From positions 124,001-188,000 of the forward strand of contig NZ_JAAIXY010000018.1 in the NCBI RefSeq assembly GCF_010894455.1: DNA of 64,000 nt, read 5' to 3'. The notes beneath the pieces are model-generated. The model was not told where the DNA came from and did not search any database. It worked only from the letters and a program-made list of their open reading frames with translations. Both the position numbers and the translations under genes were made by a program. Shown one piece after another: positions 21,362 through 29,680 of this stretch. Positions within the stretch are counted from its first letter, which is position 1. The number at the start of each line of letters is the position of its first letter. Source of the DNA: Myxococcus eversor (GTDB lineage Bacteria > Myxococcota > Myxococcia > Myxococcales > Myxococcaceae).

Positions 21362-22570
21362 ATGACGACGGGCCATCCGCTCGCGCTGCGTCCGGGGATG
21401 AGGGTGGGCCCCTGGCGCGTCCTCGGCCGGCTGGGGCAAGGGGCCTTCGGCGCGGTGTTCCAGGTGGAGCACGGCGGCCGGCTCCATGCGCTCAAGTTCG
21501 CGCTGCGAGGACCGGGCAGCGAGGACCTGGACCGCACGGACGCGCGGGCCATCCGCGAGCTGGCGTGTCTGCTCCACGCGGTGCATCCCCACGTCGTGCG
21601 CGTCTGGGCCCACGGGCGCTGGCCCGACGCTCGGACGGGCTTCCACTACGTCGTCCTGGACTACGTGGAAGGCGCCACCCTGGCCGCGTGGGTGAAGCGC
21701 GAGGCCCCCTCCGCGCGTCGCGTGGCGCGCCTGTTCTCCCGACTGGCCCGGACGCTCGGGGAGCTGCACGCGCGCAACGTGTTCCACCGCGACCTCAAGC
21801 CCTCCAACATCCTGGTGCGCGCCGTCGATGACGCCCCTGTCCTCGTCGACTTCGGCAGCGCGAACCACGCCGAGTCCCTCCCTCTCACCGAGGGCCCCCT
21901 CCCACCGGGAACGCCCCAGTACCGCAGCCCGGAGGCCCTGCGCTTCCACCGCGAGCACCACTCCCAGCGAGGCGCGCGCTACGCCTTCCGCGCCACGGAT
22001 GACCTCTACGCGCTGGGCGTGACGCTCCACGAGGTGCTCACGGGCACCCCGGCCTTCTCGCCCACCCTTCCCCGAGAGGTGCTGGCCGAGCACATCGAGA
22101 CGCGCATGCCGCCGCCCGCCTCCACCCTGAACGCGCGCGTGCCCCTGGCGCTGGAGGCCATCACCCAGCGGCTGCTCCGCAAGCGTCCCGAGGACAGGTT
22201 CCCGGATGGAGGGACGCTGCATGAGGCGCTCGAATCAGCGCTGAACGACGCCACGTCCGACTGGGACCGCCCCCTCTTCGAGCGCCCACCTCCCGAGCGG
22301 AGCGCGCCGTCGCCCCGACGCCTCTCCGGTGAGCCCGCGCGGATGATCCGCGGCCCCTCGAGGAGACTCACCCCACCCCGAGGCTCACGCCTTCAGTCGA
22401 GGCCCGTGGCGTCATCCGAGGGTGGCACCCAGGCTCGGCCCAGAGAGGCCCGCGGCCCAGGCGCGCGCGCGGCACGACGGGAGCTGATCATCACGCTCAA
22501 GCCCTGGATGGTGGGGGCGTGGGTGGCGTTGCTCCTCCTGCTCGGCTGGGCGCTCCTGGCCCTGCGCTGA
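21362..22570 (+). CDS. Ser/Thr protein kinase with C-terminal membrane anchor
   Basis: 402 residues; GGAGG 5 nt before the ATG. Kinase domain ~16-290: G-Q-G-A-F-G-A-V (25-32), Lys45 in H-A-L-K, catalytic F-H-R-D-L-K-P-S-N with Asp144, D-F-G at 163-165, and Y-R-S-P-E as the APE equivalent. Residues ~300-375 are a basic, proline-rich linker, and a single transmembrane helix sits at ~382-400, just before the C-terminus, so the kinase faces the cytoplasm on a tail anchor with no outer domain. All key kinase residues are present, so it should be active. Partner and substrates cannot be told from the context. Confidence 0.94.
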   Translation: MTTGHPLALRPGMRVGPWRVLGRLGQGAFGAVFQVEHGGRLHALKFALRGPGSEDLDRTDARAIRELACLLHAVHPHVVRVWAHGRWPDARTGFHYVVLDYVEGATLAAWVKREAPSARRVARLFSRLARTLGELHARNVFHRDLKPSNILVRAVDDAPVLVDFGSANHAESLPLTEGPLPPGTPQYRSPEALRFHREHHSQRGARYAFRATDDLYALGVTLHEVLTGTPAFSPTLPREVLAEHIETRMPPPASTLNARVPLALEAITQRLLRKRPEDRFPDGGTLHEALESALNDATSDWDRPLFERPPPERSAPSPRRLSGEPARMIRGPSRRLTPPRGSRLQSRPVASSEGGTQARPREARGPGARAARRELIITLKPWMVGAWVALLLLLGWALLALR

Positions 22571-22672
22571 GCACGAGGGGCAACCCCTCCCGAGGCTCCA
22601 GCGGACCTTCACCTCCAGGTCCGCGAGCCCAAGACACGGCCCCCGCGCGCATGGCGCCGGGGCCCGGGTGCC

Positions 22673-23053
22673 TCACTTCTTCTTCTGCTGCATCGCGGAG
22701 GCAACCAGGTTCATCAGCTTGAGCTGCACCGGGGACAGCTTGCGCAGGTTGCGCATCAGCCGCCGCATCTCCGGCGTGTCGTCCTCGCGAGACTTGCCGC
22801 CCGTCTTCTCCTTCGTGGGCGGCGGCGCGGCCAGGTCATCACCCAACCCCAGCAACTGGTGGGGCGGCACATTCAGCACCACGCACAGCCGCCGCAGGTT
22901 CTGCACGCTGGGGAGCATGTGGCCTCGCTCCAGGCGGCCGTACACCTCCGACGCCATCCCAATCCGCTCCGCCACATCGGCCTGCGTCAGGCCCATCCGC
23001 ACCCGGGCAGCCCTCGCCGCCGCGCCCAGCATGCTCGCCAGTTCTGTGTCCAT
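22673..23053 (-). CDS. XRE-family transcriptional regulator
   Basis: 126 residues. Residues ~10-70 are a Cro/C1-type helix-turn-helix: V-R-M-G-L-T-Q-A-D-V-A-E-R-I-G, then Y-G-R-L-E-R-G and L-C-V-V-L-N-V-P-P. A charged linker (K-T-G-G-K-S-R-E-D-D) leads to a helical tail ending in M-Q-Q-K-K-K, a likely dimerisation or partner-binding part. A cytosolic DNA-binding protein. No phage or toxin gene lies beside it, so the target is unknown; autoregulation through the ~180-bp spacer upstream is plausible. Confidence 0.87.
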   Translation of the reverse strand: MDTELASMLGAAARAARVRMGLTQADVAERIGMASEVYGRLERGHMLPSVQNLRRLCVVLNVPPHQLLGLGDDLAAPPPTKEKTGGKSREDDTPEMRRLMRNLRKLSPVQLKLMNLVASAMQQKKK

Positions 23054-23237
23054 GCGTGTGTCAGTCGTCCACGAAAGAAGGGCCCCGCTCCAGGCGCCTC
23101 GGAAGCCCCTAGATAACCCTGAAGGTCGGGTACTTTCACCATACCTTCAGCGTTTTTTCAAACACGCGCCACGCCTCGCGCGCCTCTGTCGCGGCCTCCG
23201 CTTCACTCGCATTCGAGCCTCACGCGCCACCGTCACG

Positions 23238-23765
23238 TCACGGCGCGGAAGACACGCTCTCCTCCACATCCATCAGCGCGCGACGTCGCTCCGCCGCGGT
23301 GAAGAGCAGCGCCAGCGGCAACCCCAGGAACACCGAGTGCAACACGAGTTGGGGGAACTGCGGCACGTCGAGGAACCACGGGTAGTAGCCGCGCGCGATG
23401 AACTGGAAGTCCACCAGCCACACCGCGATTCCGAAGAGCATTCCCACCGCGGCCTGGAACTCCCAACGTCCCCGTCCATCCGGCGGCAGCAGCGCGTCGA
23501 GGAACGAATAGAACACGCCCACCAGCGCGGACACGGCCAGGTGGAAGCCCACGCCCGCCAGCACCATCGTGCCCTCGGGGAAGCCCTCGCCGAAGACGCG
23601 AGGCCCCAACACCACGCCCGCCGACATGCGCACCGGCCGCATCGGACTGTCGCCCGCCGCCAGCGCCATCACCACCTCCGCCAGCCCCAGCACCACGCCC
23701 GCGACGACGCCGAACAGCAGCCCGTTCGTGGCAGACCAGGGGGTGTATTCGCGCCGTGCCGCCAT
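23238..23765 (-). CDS. Four-helix inner-membrane protein, function unknown
   Basis: 175 residues; AGGAG 5 nt before the ATG at 23765. Four hydrophobic segments at about 15-37, 67-90, 100-122 and 140-160, with short loops and a charged C-terminal tail (E-R-R-R-A, then acidic). The inside-positive pattern suggests both ends in the cytoplasm. A long non-hydrophobic loop between the first two helices carries R-P-V-R-M-S-A-G. No motif for transport or catalysis is recognised. Confidence 0.75.
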   Translation of the reverse strand: MAARREYTPWSATNGLLFGVVAGVVLGLAEVVMALAAGDSPMRPVRMSAGVVLGPRVFGEGFPEGTMVLAGVGFHLAVSALVGVFYSFLDALLPPDGRGRWEFQAAVGMLFGIAVWLVDFQFIARGYYPWFLDVPQFPQLVLHSVFLGLPLALLFTAAERRRALMDVEESVSSAP

Positions 23766-24114
23766 GGCTTCTCCTTGTCTTGTCGGGGCCCAAGCCCACC
23801 CCGTGTGTCAAAACGTGAGCACGCGGGCCCCGGGCGGGCAGCCAGAGCACAAGGACGGCTCGGGGTGCCGCCTCCTCCCCTGCCACGCGGACAGGCCCCG
23901 TCCTGAAGCGCCGCGCCACGCCCGCTCCCTCGCCCCACGCTCGGGCGGAGGACCCCTCGACGCCCGTCGTTTCTTCCGCCCCGCATGGGATGGCTTCGGT
24001 AACTCCTTCCAGTCCCGAAGCATCCACCCCGCACTCCGAGGGGAAGGACCGGTGGATCCGCGCGGGCACGGCAATCGCAAGGGGTGACACCGAAAGGAAC
24101 GTCGCCCCCGGAAC
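23766..24114. other. 349-bp intergenic region without a recognised gene
   Basis: Lies between the divergent membrane-protein gene and the small gene at 24115. Several short frames are open on both strands but show no ribosome site or recognisable protein. No clear promoter boxes or terminator. Confidence 0.4.
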
Positions 24115-24384
24115 ATGCCGCAGTCCCGCCCCCGCCTCCCAGGACCGCACCGCATCCACTACTCGCCCCAGGCGTGGCGAGAGGTGGGCCGCATGAGCGC
24201 GGAGACGTTCGGCGCGCTCCAGGGCGCGCTGGAGCGGCTGGGAGACGGCCTGGTGCGCGAGCCGCGAAACGAGGCGAGCGGCACCGGCCGCCACGAGGTG
24301 CCGCGCCACGGGCTCGTCCTGGACTACGCGTGGGACGACCGCTCGCGCACGCTCACGCTGCTGTCGTTGGAGCGCGAGCCGTGA
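24115..24384 (+). CDS. Small protein with a possible RelE/ParE-like fold
   Basis: 89 residues, with a weak GGAA before the ATG. The core reads I-H-Y-S-P-Q-A-W-R-E-V-G then two helices (F-G-A-L-Q-G-A-L-E-R-L), a basic strand H-E-V-P-R-H-G-L-V-L-D-Y and a final L-T-L-L-S-L-E-R-E strand. That helix-helix-beta order recalls RelE/ParE toxins, and similar solo genes occur in myxobacteria, but no antitoxin gene is adjacent and the catalytic residues are not evident. Domesticated or unrelated function is equally likely. Confidence 0.5.
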   Translation: MPQSRPRLPGPHRIHYSPQAWREVGRMSAETFGALQGALERLGDGLVREPRNEASGTGRHEVPRHGLVLDYAWDDRSRTLTLLSLEREP

Positions 24385-24409
24385 GCACCCGGTGCGCGCG
24401 CGGCGTCAC

Positions 24410-24802
24410 TCACGCGGCGATGGGCAGCATGCTCCGCACGGCATCCAGCAACTCCTCCACGGAGAAGGGCTTGCGCAGGAGGCCGTTGGCGCCGGGGGGA
24501 ATGTCCGTGGTGACGGCGGTGAGCACCATCACCGGCACGTTGCGCAGTCGGGGAATCGCCTGGCGACGCGCGAGGAACTCATGCCCGTTCATCTCCGGCA
24601 TCATCAAGTCGAGCAGGATGAGGCGCGGCACGTAGCGCACGTCGGAGAGCTCCTCCATCGCCTCGCGCCCATTGGTCGCGATGGTGACTTCGTAGCCCTC
24701 GCTCTCGAGAATCTCCGCGATGGCTGCACGGATGTCGTCCTCGTCCTCCACGACGAGCACGGAGCTGTGCTTCGCGATGCTGCTGGCCATGGTGGACAGC
24801 AT
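24410..24802 (-). CDS. Single-domain (CheY-like) response regulator
   Basis: 130 residues. The ATG at 24802 is chosen because a GGAGG stands ~8 nt upstream. The whole protein after ~13 residues is a receiver domain: acidic pair E19-D20 in V-V-E-D-E-D, phospho-acceptor Asp65 in L-L-D-L-M-M-P, Thr95 in V-L-T-A and Lys111 in L-R-K-P-F. All phosphorylation residues are intact. There is no output domain, so it acts by protein contact, as CheY, Spo0F-like relays or FrzZ-type proteins do. No histidine kinase is encoded nearby. Confidence 0.92.
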   Translation of the reverse strand: MLSTMASSIAKHSSVLVVEDEDDIRAAIAEILESEGYEVTIATNGREAMEELSDVRYVPRLILLDLMMPEMNGHEFLARRQAIPRLRNVPVMVLTAVTTDIPPGANGLLRKPFSVEELLDAVRSMLPIAA

Positions 24803-25099
24803 AGAGTCCCCCTCCCCCTCACGGCGACCCGGTGTCCCGTTCGACACGGCGATAGTGGACAGAATCGTGCGTGCGCTCGGGCTTCGTCACGCATCCCGCC
24901 GGGGAGGATTCACTCACTCGCGCGGCCTGGCGTGCACGCGAGGCGTGGGCGGATGTCACGGGTGGGGTGGCGGCGAGGTGACGAAGGACCGGCCAGGTTG
25001 ACCGCTCACCACGGAAACGTACATTCCCGCACGAGTGTCTCGGGCCCCAGGGGCCCGGGACTTTCCCGCGCGCCCTTCCACTCCCTAGCTTGAGGCGCC

Positions 25100-26443
25100 A
25101 TGTCCCGCACGACGGACAACTCGTTGACACGACACCTCCACGGAGGCCCGGGGAGGACCTGGAAGGCTCGGGCCTGGGCCGAGTTGGAGACCGCGCGCGC
25201 GCGGGTGCTGCGCATGCTCTCCGGCCTGCCGGAGCACGTGCTGATGAACCAGCACTCGCCCTTGATGTCACCGCTCATCTGGGACGTCGCGCACGTCGCC
25301 AATTATGAAGAGCAGTGGCTCTTGCGCGCGCTCGGCGCACCCGCGCTGACGGACCCGGCCTTCGACGCCATCTACGACGCCTTCCAGCACCCCCGGCGCA
25401 CGCGCGCCATGCTGCCGCTCCTGCCGCCCGAGTCCGCGTTCGCCTACGCCGCGCGCGTGCGAGAGGCCGTGCGAGCACACCTGGCGGACCATGTGCCCGA
25501 GGACAGCGAGGCGCCGCTGCTCGTGGGGGGTTATGTCTTCGGGATGGTGGCGCAGCACGAGCAGCAGCACGCGGAGACGCTCGCCGCCACGCTGCAACTG
25601 ATGACGGACGTGGAGTACCGCATCGTCTCGCCGCGGCCACACCCGCGTCCGGTGCCCGTCTCCCGGCAGCCCGTCTTCATCTCCGGCGGCACCGCGCGCC
25701 TGGGCAGCGAATCACCATGGGCCTACGACAACGAGAAGCCCGCGCACGCGCGCGAGGTGGCGCCCTTCCTCCTGGACGCGCACCCCGTCACCAACGGGGA
25801 CTACCTGGCCTTCGTCGAGTCCGGTGGCTACGACGACGCGCGCTGGTGGCACCCTAAGGGCTGGGACTTCGTGCGCGCGGAGCAGTTGCGCCATCCGCAG
25901 TTCTGGCTGCCGCAGCAGGGCGGACGCTGGCTGCGCAGGCGCTTCGGAAGGGTGGAGCCGCTGCCCTCGAACGAGCCGGTGCAGCACGTGTGCTGGTACG
26001 AAGCGGACGCCTATGCGCGCTGGGCGGGACGACGGCTGCCCACGGAGGCCGAGTGGGAGACGGCGGCACGCGGCACGGATGGTGTCGCGCGCGAGCACCC
26101 GTGGGGTGACGATGTGCCCACGCATGCGCGCGCCAACCTGGGCGGCGACGGATGGGGGCCCGCGCTGCTGGGCAGTCATCCGGAGGGCGTCAGCCGCGAC
26201 GGTGTCTGGGGCTTGTTGGGAGATGTCTGGGAATGGACGGCGAGCGATTTCCAGCCCTACGCGGGCTTCCGCGCATACCCCTATCGCGAGTACTCGGAGG
26301 TCTTCTTTGGCGACGACTACAAGGTGCTTCGAGGAGGTGCCTGGGCGAGCGCGCCCGTGGCGGTACGCAATGGCTTTCGCAACTGGGATTACCCCATCCG
26401 CCGGCAGATTTTCGCTGGCTTTCGTTGTGCGTCAGAGGTGTGA
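25100..26443 (+). CDS. egtB: Ergothioneine biosynthesis protein EgtB (hercynylcysteine sulfoxide synthase type)
   Basis: 447 residues. An N-terminal DinB-like four-helix domain supplies the iron ligands: His65 in W-D-V-A-H, and His153 and His157 in H-E-Q-Q-H. The C-terminal half is a formylglycine-generating-enzyme-type fold (R-L-P-T-E-A-E-W-E, L-L-G-D-V-W-E-W, V-L-R-G-G) ending in F-R-N-W-D-Y-P-I-R-R-Q-I-F-A-G-F-R. EgtB uses Fe(II) and O2 to join hercynine to cysteine or gamma-glutamylcysteine as a sulfoxide. The family is broad, so the sulfur donor is not certain and a selenium or other thiol variant cannot be excluded, but the egtD gene 9 bp downstream makes ergothioneine the best reading. 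No egtA, egtC or egtE lies beside it. Confidence 0.93.
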   Translation: MSRTTDNSLTRHLHGGPGRTWKARAWAELETARARVLRMLSGLPEHVLMNQHSPLMSPLIWDVAHVANYEEQWLLRALGAPALTDPAFDAIYDAFQHPRRTRAMLPLLPPESAFAYAARVREAVRAHLADHVPEDSEAPLLVGGYVFGMVAQHEQQHAETLAATLQLMTDVEYRIVSPRPHPRPVPVSRQPVFISGGTARLGSESPWAYDNEKPAHAREVAPFLLDAHPVTNGDYLAFVESGGYDDARWWHPKGWDFVRAEQLRHPQFWLPQQGGRWLRRRFGRVEPLPSNEPVQHVCWYEADAYARWAGRRLPTEAEWETAARGTDGVAREHPWGDDVPTHARANLGGDGWGPALLGSHPEGVSRDGVWGLLGDVWEWTASDFQPYAGFRAYPYREYSEVFFGDDYKVLRGGAWASAPVAVRNGFRNWDYPIRRQIFAGFRCASEV

Positions 26444-26452
26444 GGTGAAGCG

Positions 26453-27481
26453 ATGCGGTCGACAGTAGAGCCAGCGGAGACGACTTCGGGCGAGGGGACG
26501 CGGGGCGTTCCCGGGGTGAAGGTGGAGGTGTATGTGAAGCCGGGCGACGCCAAGCGCGCGCTGCGGCAGGAAGCGCTCCAGGGGCTGTGCTGCTCACCCA
26601 AGGAGCTGTCACCCCGGTGGCTCTATGACGAGCGGGGCAGCCAGCTCTTCGACGACATCACCCGCCTGCCGGAGTACTACCCCACGCGGCGCGAGCGGGA
26701 AATCCTGCTGGCCCACGCCAGCGACGTGGCGAGGCTGAGCGGCGCGACGACGCTCATCGAGCTGGGCAGCGGCACCAGCGAGAAGACGCGCCTGCTCCTG
26801 GACGCGATGGAAGAGGCCGGGCAGCTCTCGCGCTTCGTGCCCTTCGACGTGAGCGAGGCCTTCCTGCGCCGCGCGGCGGCGACGCTGGCGCGCGAGTACC
26901 CGGGCATCACCGTGCACGCGGTGGTGGGTGACTTCGAGCACCACCTGTCCCGTCTGCCCGCGGGTGGACGCCGGCTGGTGGCGTTCCTGGGCGGCACCAT
27001 CGGCAACCTGAAGCCCTTGGAGCGCGCGCGCTTCCTGCGCGAGCTGTCCGCGGGCCTGCAGCCCGGCGACGGCCTGCTCCTGGGCACCGACCTCATCAAG
27101 GACCGGGACAGGCTGTTCGCCGCCTACAACGACAGCGCCGGGGTGACGGCCGAGTTCAACCGCAACGTGCTGCGCGTGCTCAACCGCGAGCTGGGCGCGG
27201 ACTTCAACCCGGACGCGTTCCAGCACATCGCGCCCTTCGACGAGAACAACTCCTGGGTGGAGATGCGGCTGGTGTCGCAGCGCACGCAGTCCGTCTGGCT
27301 GTCCTCCCTGAAGCGTCGGGTGGACTTCACCGAGGGCGAGGTGCTGCGCACGGAGGTGAGCTGCAAGTTCGAGCAGGCGCGCGTCGAAGAAGAGTTGGAC
27401 GCGGCGGGGCTGGGACTGGCGGCGTGGTGGACGGACGGAGCGGGTGACTTCGCCCTGTCCCTCGCGCTCAAGCGCGGCTGA
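26453..27481 (+). CDS. egtD: L-histidine N-alpha-methyltransferase EgtD
   Basis: 342 residues, slightly longer than the usual ~320 because of an extra N-terminal tail of about 20 residues. Family marks: R-W-L-Y-D-E-R-G-S-Q-L-F-D, L-P-E-Y-Y-P-T-R-R-E, SAM-binding E-L-G-S-G-T-S-E-K-T, and F-L-G-G-T-I-G-N-L. It transfers three methyl groups from SAM to histidine, giving hercynine, the substrate of EgtB. Translated from the same mRNA as egtB (9-bp gap). A strong hairpin follows 14 bp after its stop. Confidence 0.95.
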   Translation: MRSTVEPAETTSGEGTRGVPGVKVEVYVKPGDAKRALRQEALQGLCCSPKELSPRWLYDERGSQLFDDITRLPEYYPTRREREILLAHASDVARLSGATTLIELGSGTSEKTRLLLDAMEEAGQLSRFVPFDVSEAFLRRAAATLAREYPGITVHAVVGDFEHHLSRLPAGGRRLVAFLGGTIGNLKPLERARFLRELSAGLQPGDGLLLGTDLIKDRDRLFAAYNDSAGVTAEFNRNVLRVLNRELGADFNPDAFQHIAPFDENNSWVEMRLVSQRTQSVWLSSLKRRVDFTEGEVLRTEVSCKFEQARVEEELDAAGLGLAAWWTDGAGDFALSLALKRG

Positions 27482-27494
27482 GTTCCACGGGCTC

Positions 27495-27530
27495 GGACCT
27501 GGGGTCGGGCATCACCCGGCCACCAGGTCC
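27495..27530. terminator. Strong hairpin between convergent egtD and a small gene
   Basis: GGACCTGG-GGTCGGG (27495-27509) pairs with CCCGGCC-A-CCAGGTCC (27515-27530) across a five-base loop, with one bulged A and one G-U. No T-run follows, so it is a bidirectional hairpin or RNA end-protector rather than a textbook intrinsic terminator. Confidence 0.5.
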
Positions 27531-27546
27531 GGCGTCCTCCCGACGA

Positions 27547-27732
27547 CTAGCGGCGGGGGTTGCGACGGGACTGCACGCGCACGGGCACGGGCTGCGGCTG
27601 GGGCCGCGTCCAGGCGAACCACAGCGCGGCCAGCACGGTGACGGCCAGCCCTCCCGCGGCGAACAGCCGCTCCCCCACGGGGCTGAGGTCCACGGTGGCA
27701 AGGTGAAGAGGGAGCATTCCGGTGAACGACAT
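27547..27732 (-). CDS. Small single-pass membrane protein
   Basis: 61 residues from the ATG at 27732, with AAGGAG exactly 8 nt upstream, the reason for choosing this start over the longer frame. One transmembrane helix at ~29-45 (F-A-A-G-G-L-A-V-T-V-L-A-A-L-W-F-A-W) and a basic tail (Q-S-R-R-N-P-R-R). Positive-inside reasoning puts the C-terminus in the cytoplasm. No family recognised. Confidence 0.6.
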   Translation of the reverse strand: MSFTGMLPLHLATVDLSPVGERLFAAGGLAVTVLAALWFAWTRPQPQPVPVRVQSRRNPRR

Positions 27733-27997
27733 GCGGGGAACTCCTTGCGGGGCGCTGCGTGGAGGTCCGGAGGATGGGCTGGGGTGTTGACCCACCACGG
27801 GCCGGGGAACGACAAGGTTAGGGACTCGCGAGGGATTCTGGAAGTCCCCGTGAGACGATGGCGACGCGGCGTGCACGGAAGTGCACCCCTCGTCCCGACT
27901 TCGGAGCCTTCCGCTCCCTCTTCTCATCCATAATCAGATGGACGCCCGGCGCTCGCTGAATGTTCAGCACGTCGCCACGCCTGCCTGCTCTCGGAGG

Positions 27998-28468
27998 TCA
28001 GGTGGGGAGCGCGCCACCGAGCTGACGCTCTTGCAGCGCGTGATTCAGCTCCACCTTCATGCACCGGTCTTGAACGACGCGGATGCCGGCGCGCGCCAGC
28101 TTCTCCGCCGCCGCGTCATTGCGGATGCCCAGTTGGAACCACACGGCGCGCGGCTTCTTGGCGAGCAAATCCGGCACGTGCGCGTCGATGTCCTCGGGGC
28201 GACGGAACACCTGCACCAGGTCCACGTCCCCGGGGATGTCCGCGACGGCGGAGTACACGGGCCGGCCGAGGATGGCTTGCGTCTCGCCGTGCACCGACAC
28301 GGGGACGATGTCGTAGCCATGTTTCTGGAGGAACGCTGGCACCGAGTACGCCGGCTTGTGCGCCTGCGCCTCCGAACGGATGCCCAGCACCGCCACCCGC
28401 CGGGAGCGCTCCAGCACCTGCCGCACGCCCGCGTCGTCCTCGATGAGATTCGCTCGCCAGTCGTCCAT
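27998..28468 (-). CDS. CoA-binding domain protein (YccU-like)
   Basis: 156 residues from the ATG at 28468 (GGAGG 5 nt upstream). A single Rossmann-type CoA-binding domain: R-R-V-A-V-L-G-I-R, K-P-A-Y-S-V-P-A-F-L, G-Y-D-I-V-P-V, and a terminal R-A-G-I-R-V-V-Q-D-R-C-M-K-V-E with the conserved cysteine. It resembles the CoA-binding part of succinyl-CoA synthetases and stand-alone YccU proteins; the cellular task of the latter is not settled. Cytosolic, probably monocistronic. Confidence 0.88.
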   Translation of the reverse strand: MDDWRANLIEDDAGVRQVLERSRRVAVLGIRSEAQAHKPAYSVPAFLQKHGYDIVPVSVHGETQAILGRPVYSAVADIPGDVDLVQVFRRPEDIDAHVPDLLAKKPRAVWFQLGIRNDAAAEKLARAGIRVVQDRCMKVELNHALQERQLGGALPT

Positions 28469-28678
28469 GACCACCTCCGGGGCAAACCTTGCCACGCCCG
28501 CGCCTGGTTGCGACCCATGACGCAGGAGAACCGGGTGCGTTCCCTCGTGCGGATGGACCTTGGAGGTCCAGTGCTCGGGCGAGCACGCCGCGCGAGGACA
28601 TGGGCCCACGCAAGGGCTCGGCGGCTCGCTCGCGTGACGAGGAGGCGCCTCACAGTCCTCCGAGAGGAGCCGCGCGAG

Positions 28679-29218
28679 CTACTTGGACTGCACTTCGATT
28701 TCGCGGCACGCCTCGGTGGCCAGCCGGACGTCTTCCGGCGAGGCGCCGGGCAGCGTGGCGCAGAGGAACAAGTCATTGCCCACGCGGCGGGCACCGAAGA
28801 GCGCGGGAGCCTGGAGGCCAACGCCACCGTCTCCGAGCTTCGGCGCCATCGTCACGCGCAGGAGCGAGTAGGTGTCCTTGGACTCTTCCTGGTCCAGTGA
28901 CACCTCGAAGGTCTTCGACTCCTCGCGCACGCGGTCCGCCAGGGCATCCACGGTGGGCAATTGCTCGCCCTGGCCCCGGCGCAGGTCCACGCGCAGCACC
29001 GGGCGGCCGGGCGGGCCCGCCTGGAAGCTGTCATCGGGAGCGACCTGCGCGGACCAACCGTCCGGCAGGGGGACCTTCACGCCGGAGCGCGGGGTCTGCG
29101 CGCCGCCATCCGCGGAGAGGGAGTCCGAGTCGGCCCCCTCGTCCTTGCAGCCCTTGCAACCGGGCAGCAGCGACAGCGCCAGCACCAGGGCTGGCGCGAT
29201 GTGCGCGCGCTGACGCAC
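28679..29218 (-). CDS. Lipoprotein downstream of bacM
   Basis: 179 residues. The signal M-R-Q-R-A-H-I-A-P-A-L-V-L-A-L-S-L-L-P-G-C places the acylated cysteine at residue 21, followed by C-K-G-C-K-D and an acidic spacer. The mature domain (residues ~45-179) is a mixed alpha/beta sequence with P-L-P-D-G-W, reminiscent of DUF1795-type small domains, but I cannot assign it firmly. The start directly follows the bacM stop on the same strand, so it is in the parA-parB-bacM operon. Confidence 0.8.
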   Translation of the reverse strand: MRQRAHIAPALVLALSLLPGCKGCKDEGADSDSLSADGGAQTPRSGVKVPLPDGWSAQVAPDDSFQAGPPGRPVLRVDLRRGQGEQLPTVDALADRVREESKTFEVSLDQEESKDTYSLLRVTMAPKLGDGGVGLQAPALFGARRVGNDLFLCATLPGASPEDVRLATEACREIEVQSK

Positions 29219-29677
29219 CTACTTCTTCGACTCGCCGCCAGGAGGAGGAGGACGCGACCCGGGGGCATTGCCGCCGATGTTCTCCATCTTCAGCGTGCCC
29301 TCGAAGATGACGCCCTTGTCCATGGACAGCGACGGCGTCTCGAGGTTCCCCTTCACCCGGCCCGGAGTCTTGAGCTCGATGATTTGGGTGGCCTTCACGT
29401 TGCCTTCGACCTGACCGTTGATGATGACGGTGCCGGCCTGGATTTCGGCCTGGACCTTGGCGCCATCCCCAATGACGAGCACGTCCTTGGTGATGATCTG
29501 CCCCTGGAACTTTCCGTCGATGCGGACCTGTCCCTCGAAGGTGAGCTTCCCCTCGAACTCGCTTCCCTTGCCCAGAAGCGTATGAACCTCACCAGAGCGC
29601 TGCGACACGGATTCCTCCTCCCGCCTGAACAGGGGCTTGCTGGGTGCTTCGTCTTTCTTCCCGCCAAGGAGCGCCAC
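29219..29677 (-). CDS. bacM: Bactofilin, BacM-like
   Basis: 152 residues. The central ~100 residues are the bactofilin right-handed beta-helix: repeated short strands such as F-E-G-Q-V-R-I-D-G-K-F-Q-G, V-L-V-I-G-D-G-A-K-V-Q-A-E-I and V-I-I-N-G-Q-V-E-G-N-V. Flexible ends: a charged N-terminus (K-K-D-E-A-P-S-K) and a P/G-rich C-terminus ending in E-S-K-K. Bactofilins self-assemble without nucleotide into cytoplasmic filaments. In Myxococcus xanthus BacM, encoded next to parB and parA, is needed for rod shape. Same place and order here, with only 3 bp between the bacM start and the parB stop. Confidence 0.93.
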   Translation of the reverse strand: MALLGGKKDEAPSKPLFRREEESVSQRSGEVHTLLGKGSEFEGKLTFEGQVRIDGKFQGQIITKDVLVIGDGAKVQAEIQAGTVIINGQVEGNVKATQIIELKTPGRVKGNLETPSLSMDKGVIFEGTLKMENIGGNAPGSRPPPPGGESKK

Positions 29678-29680
29678 GCG

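Noticed and set aside
24115..24384. Toxin-antitoxin locus
   Set aside because: Only a weak RelE/ParE-like pattern, and no adjacent antitoxin-like gene; kept as a hypothetical protein.
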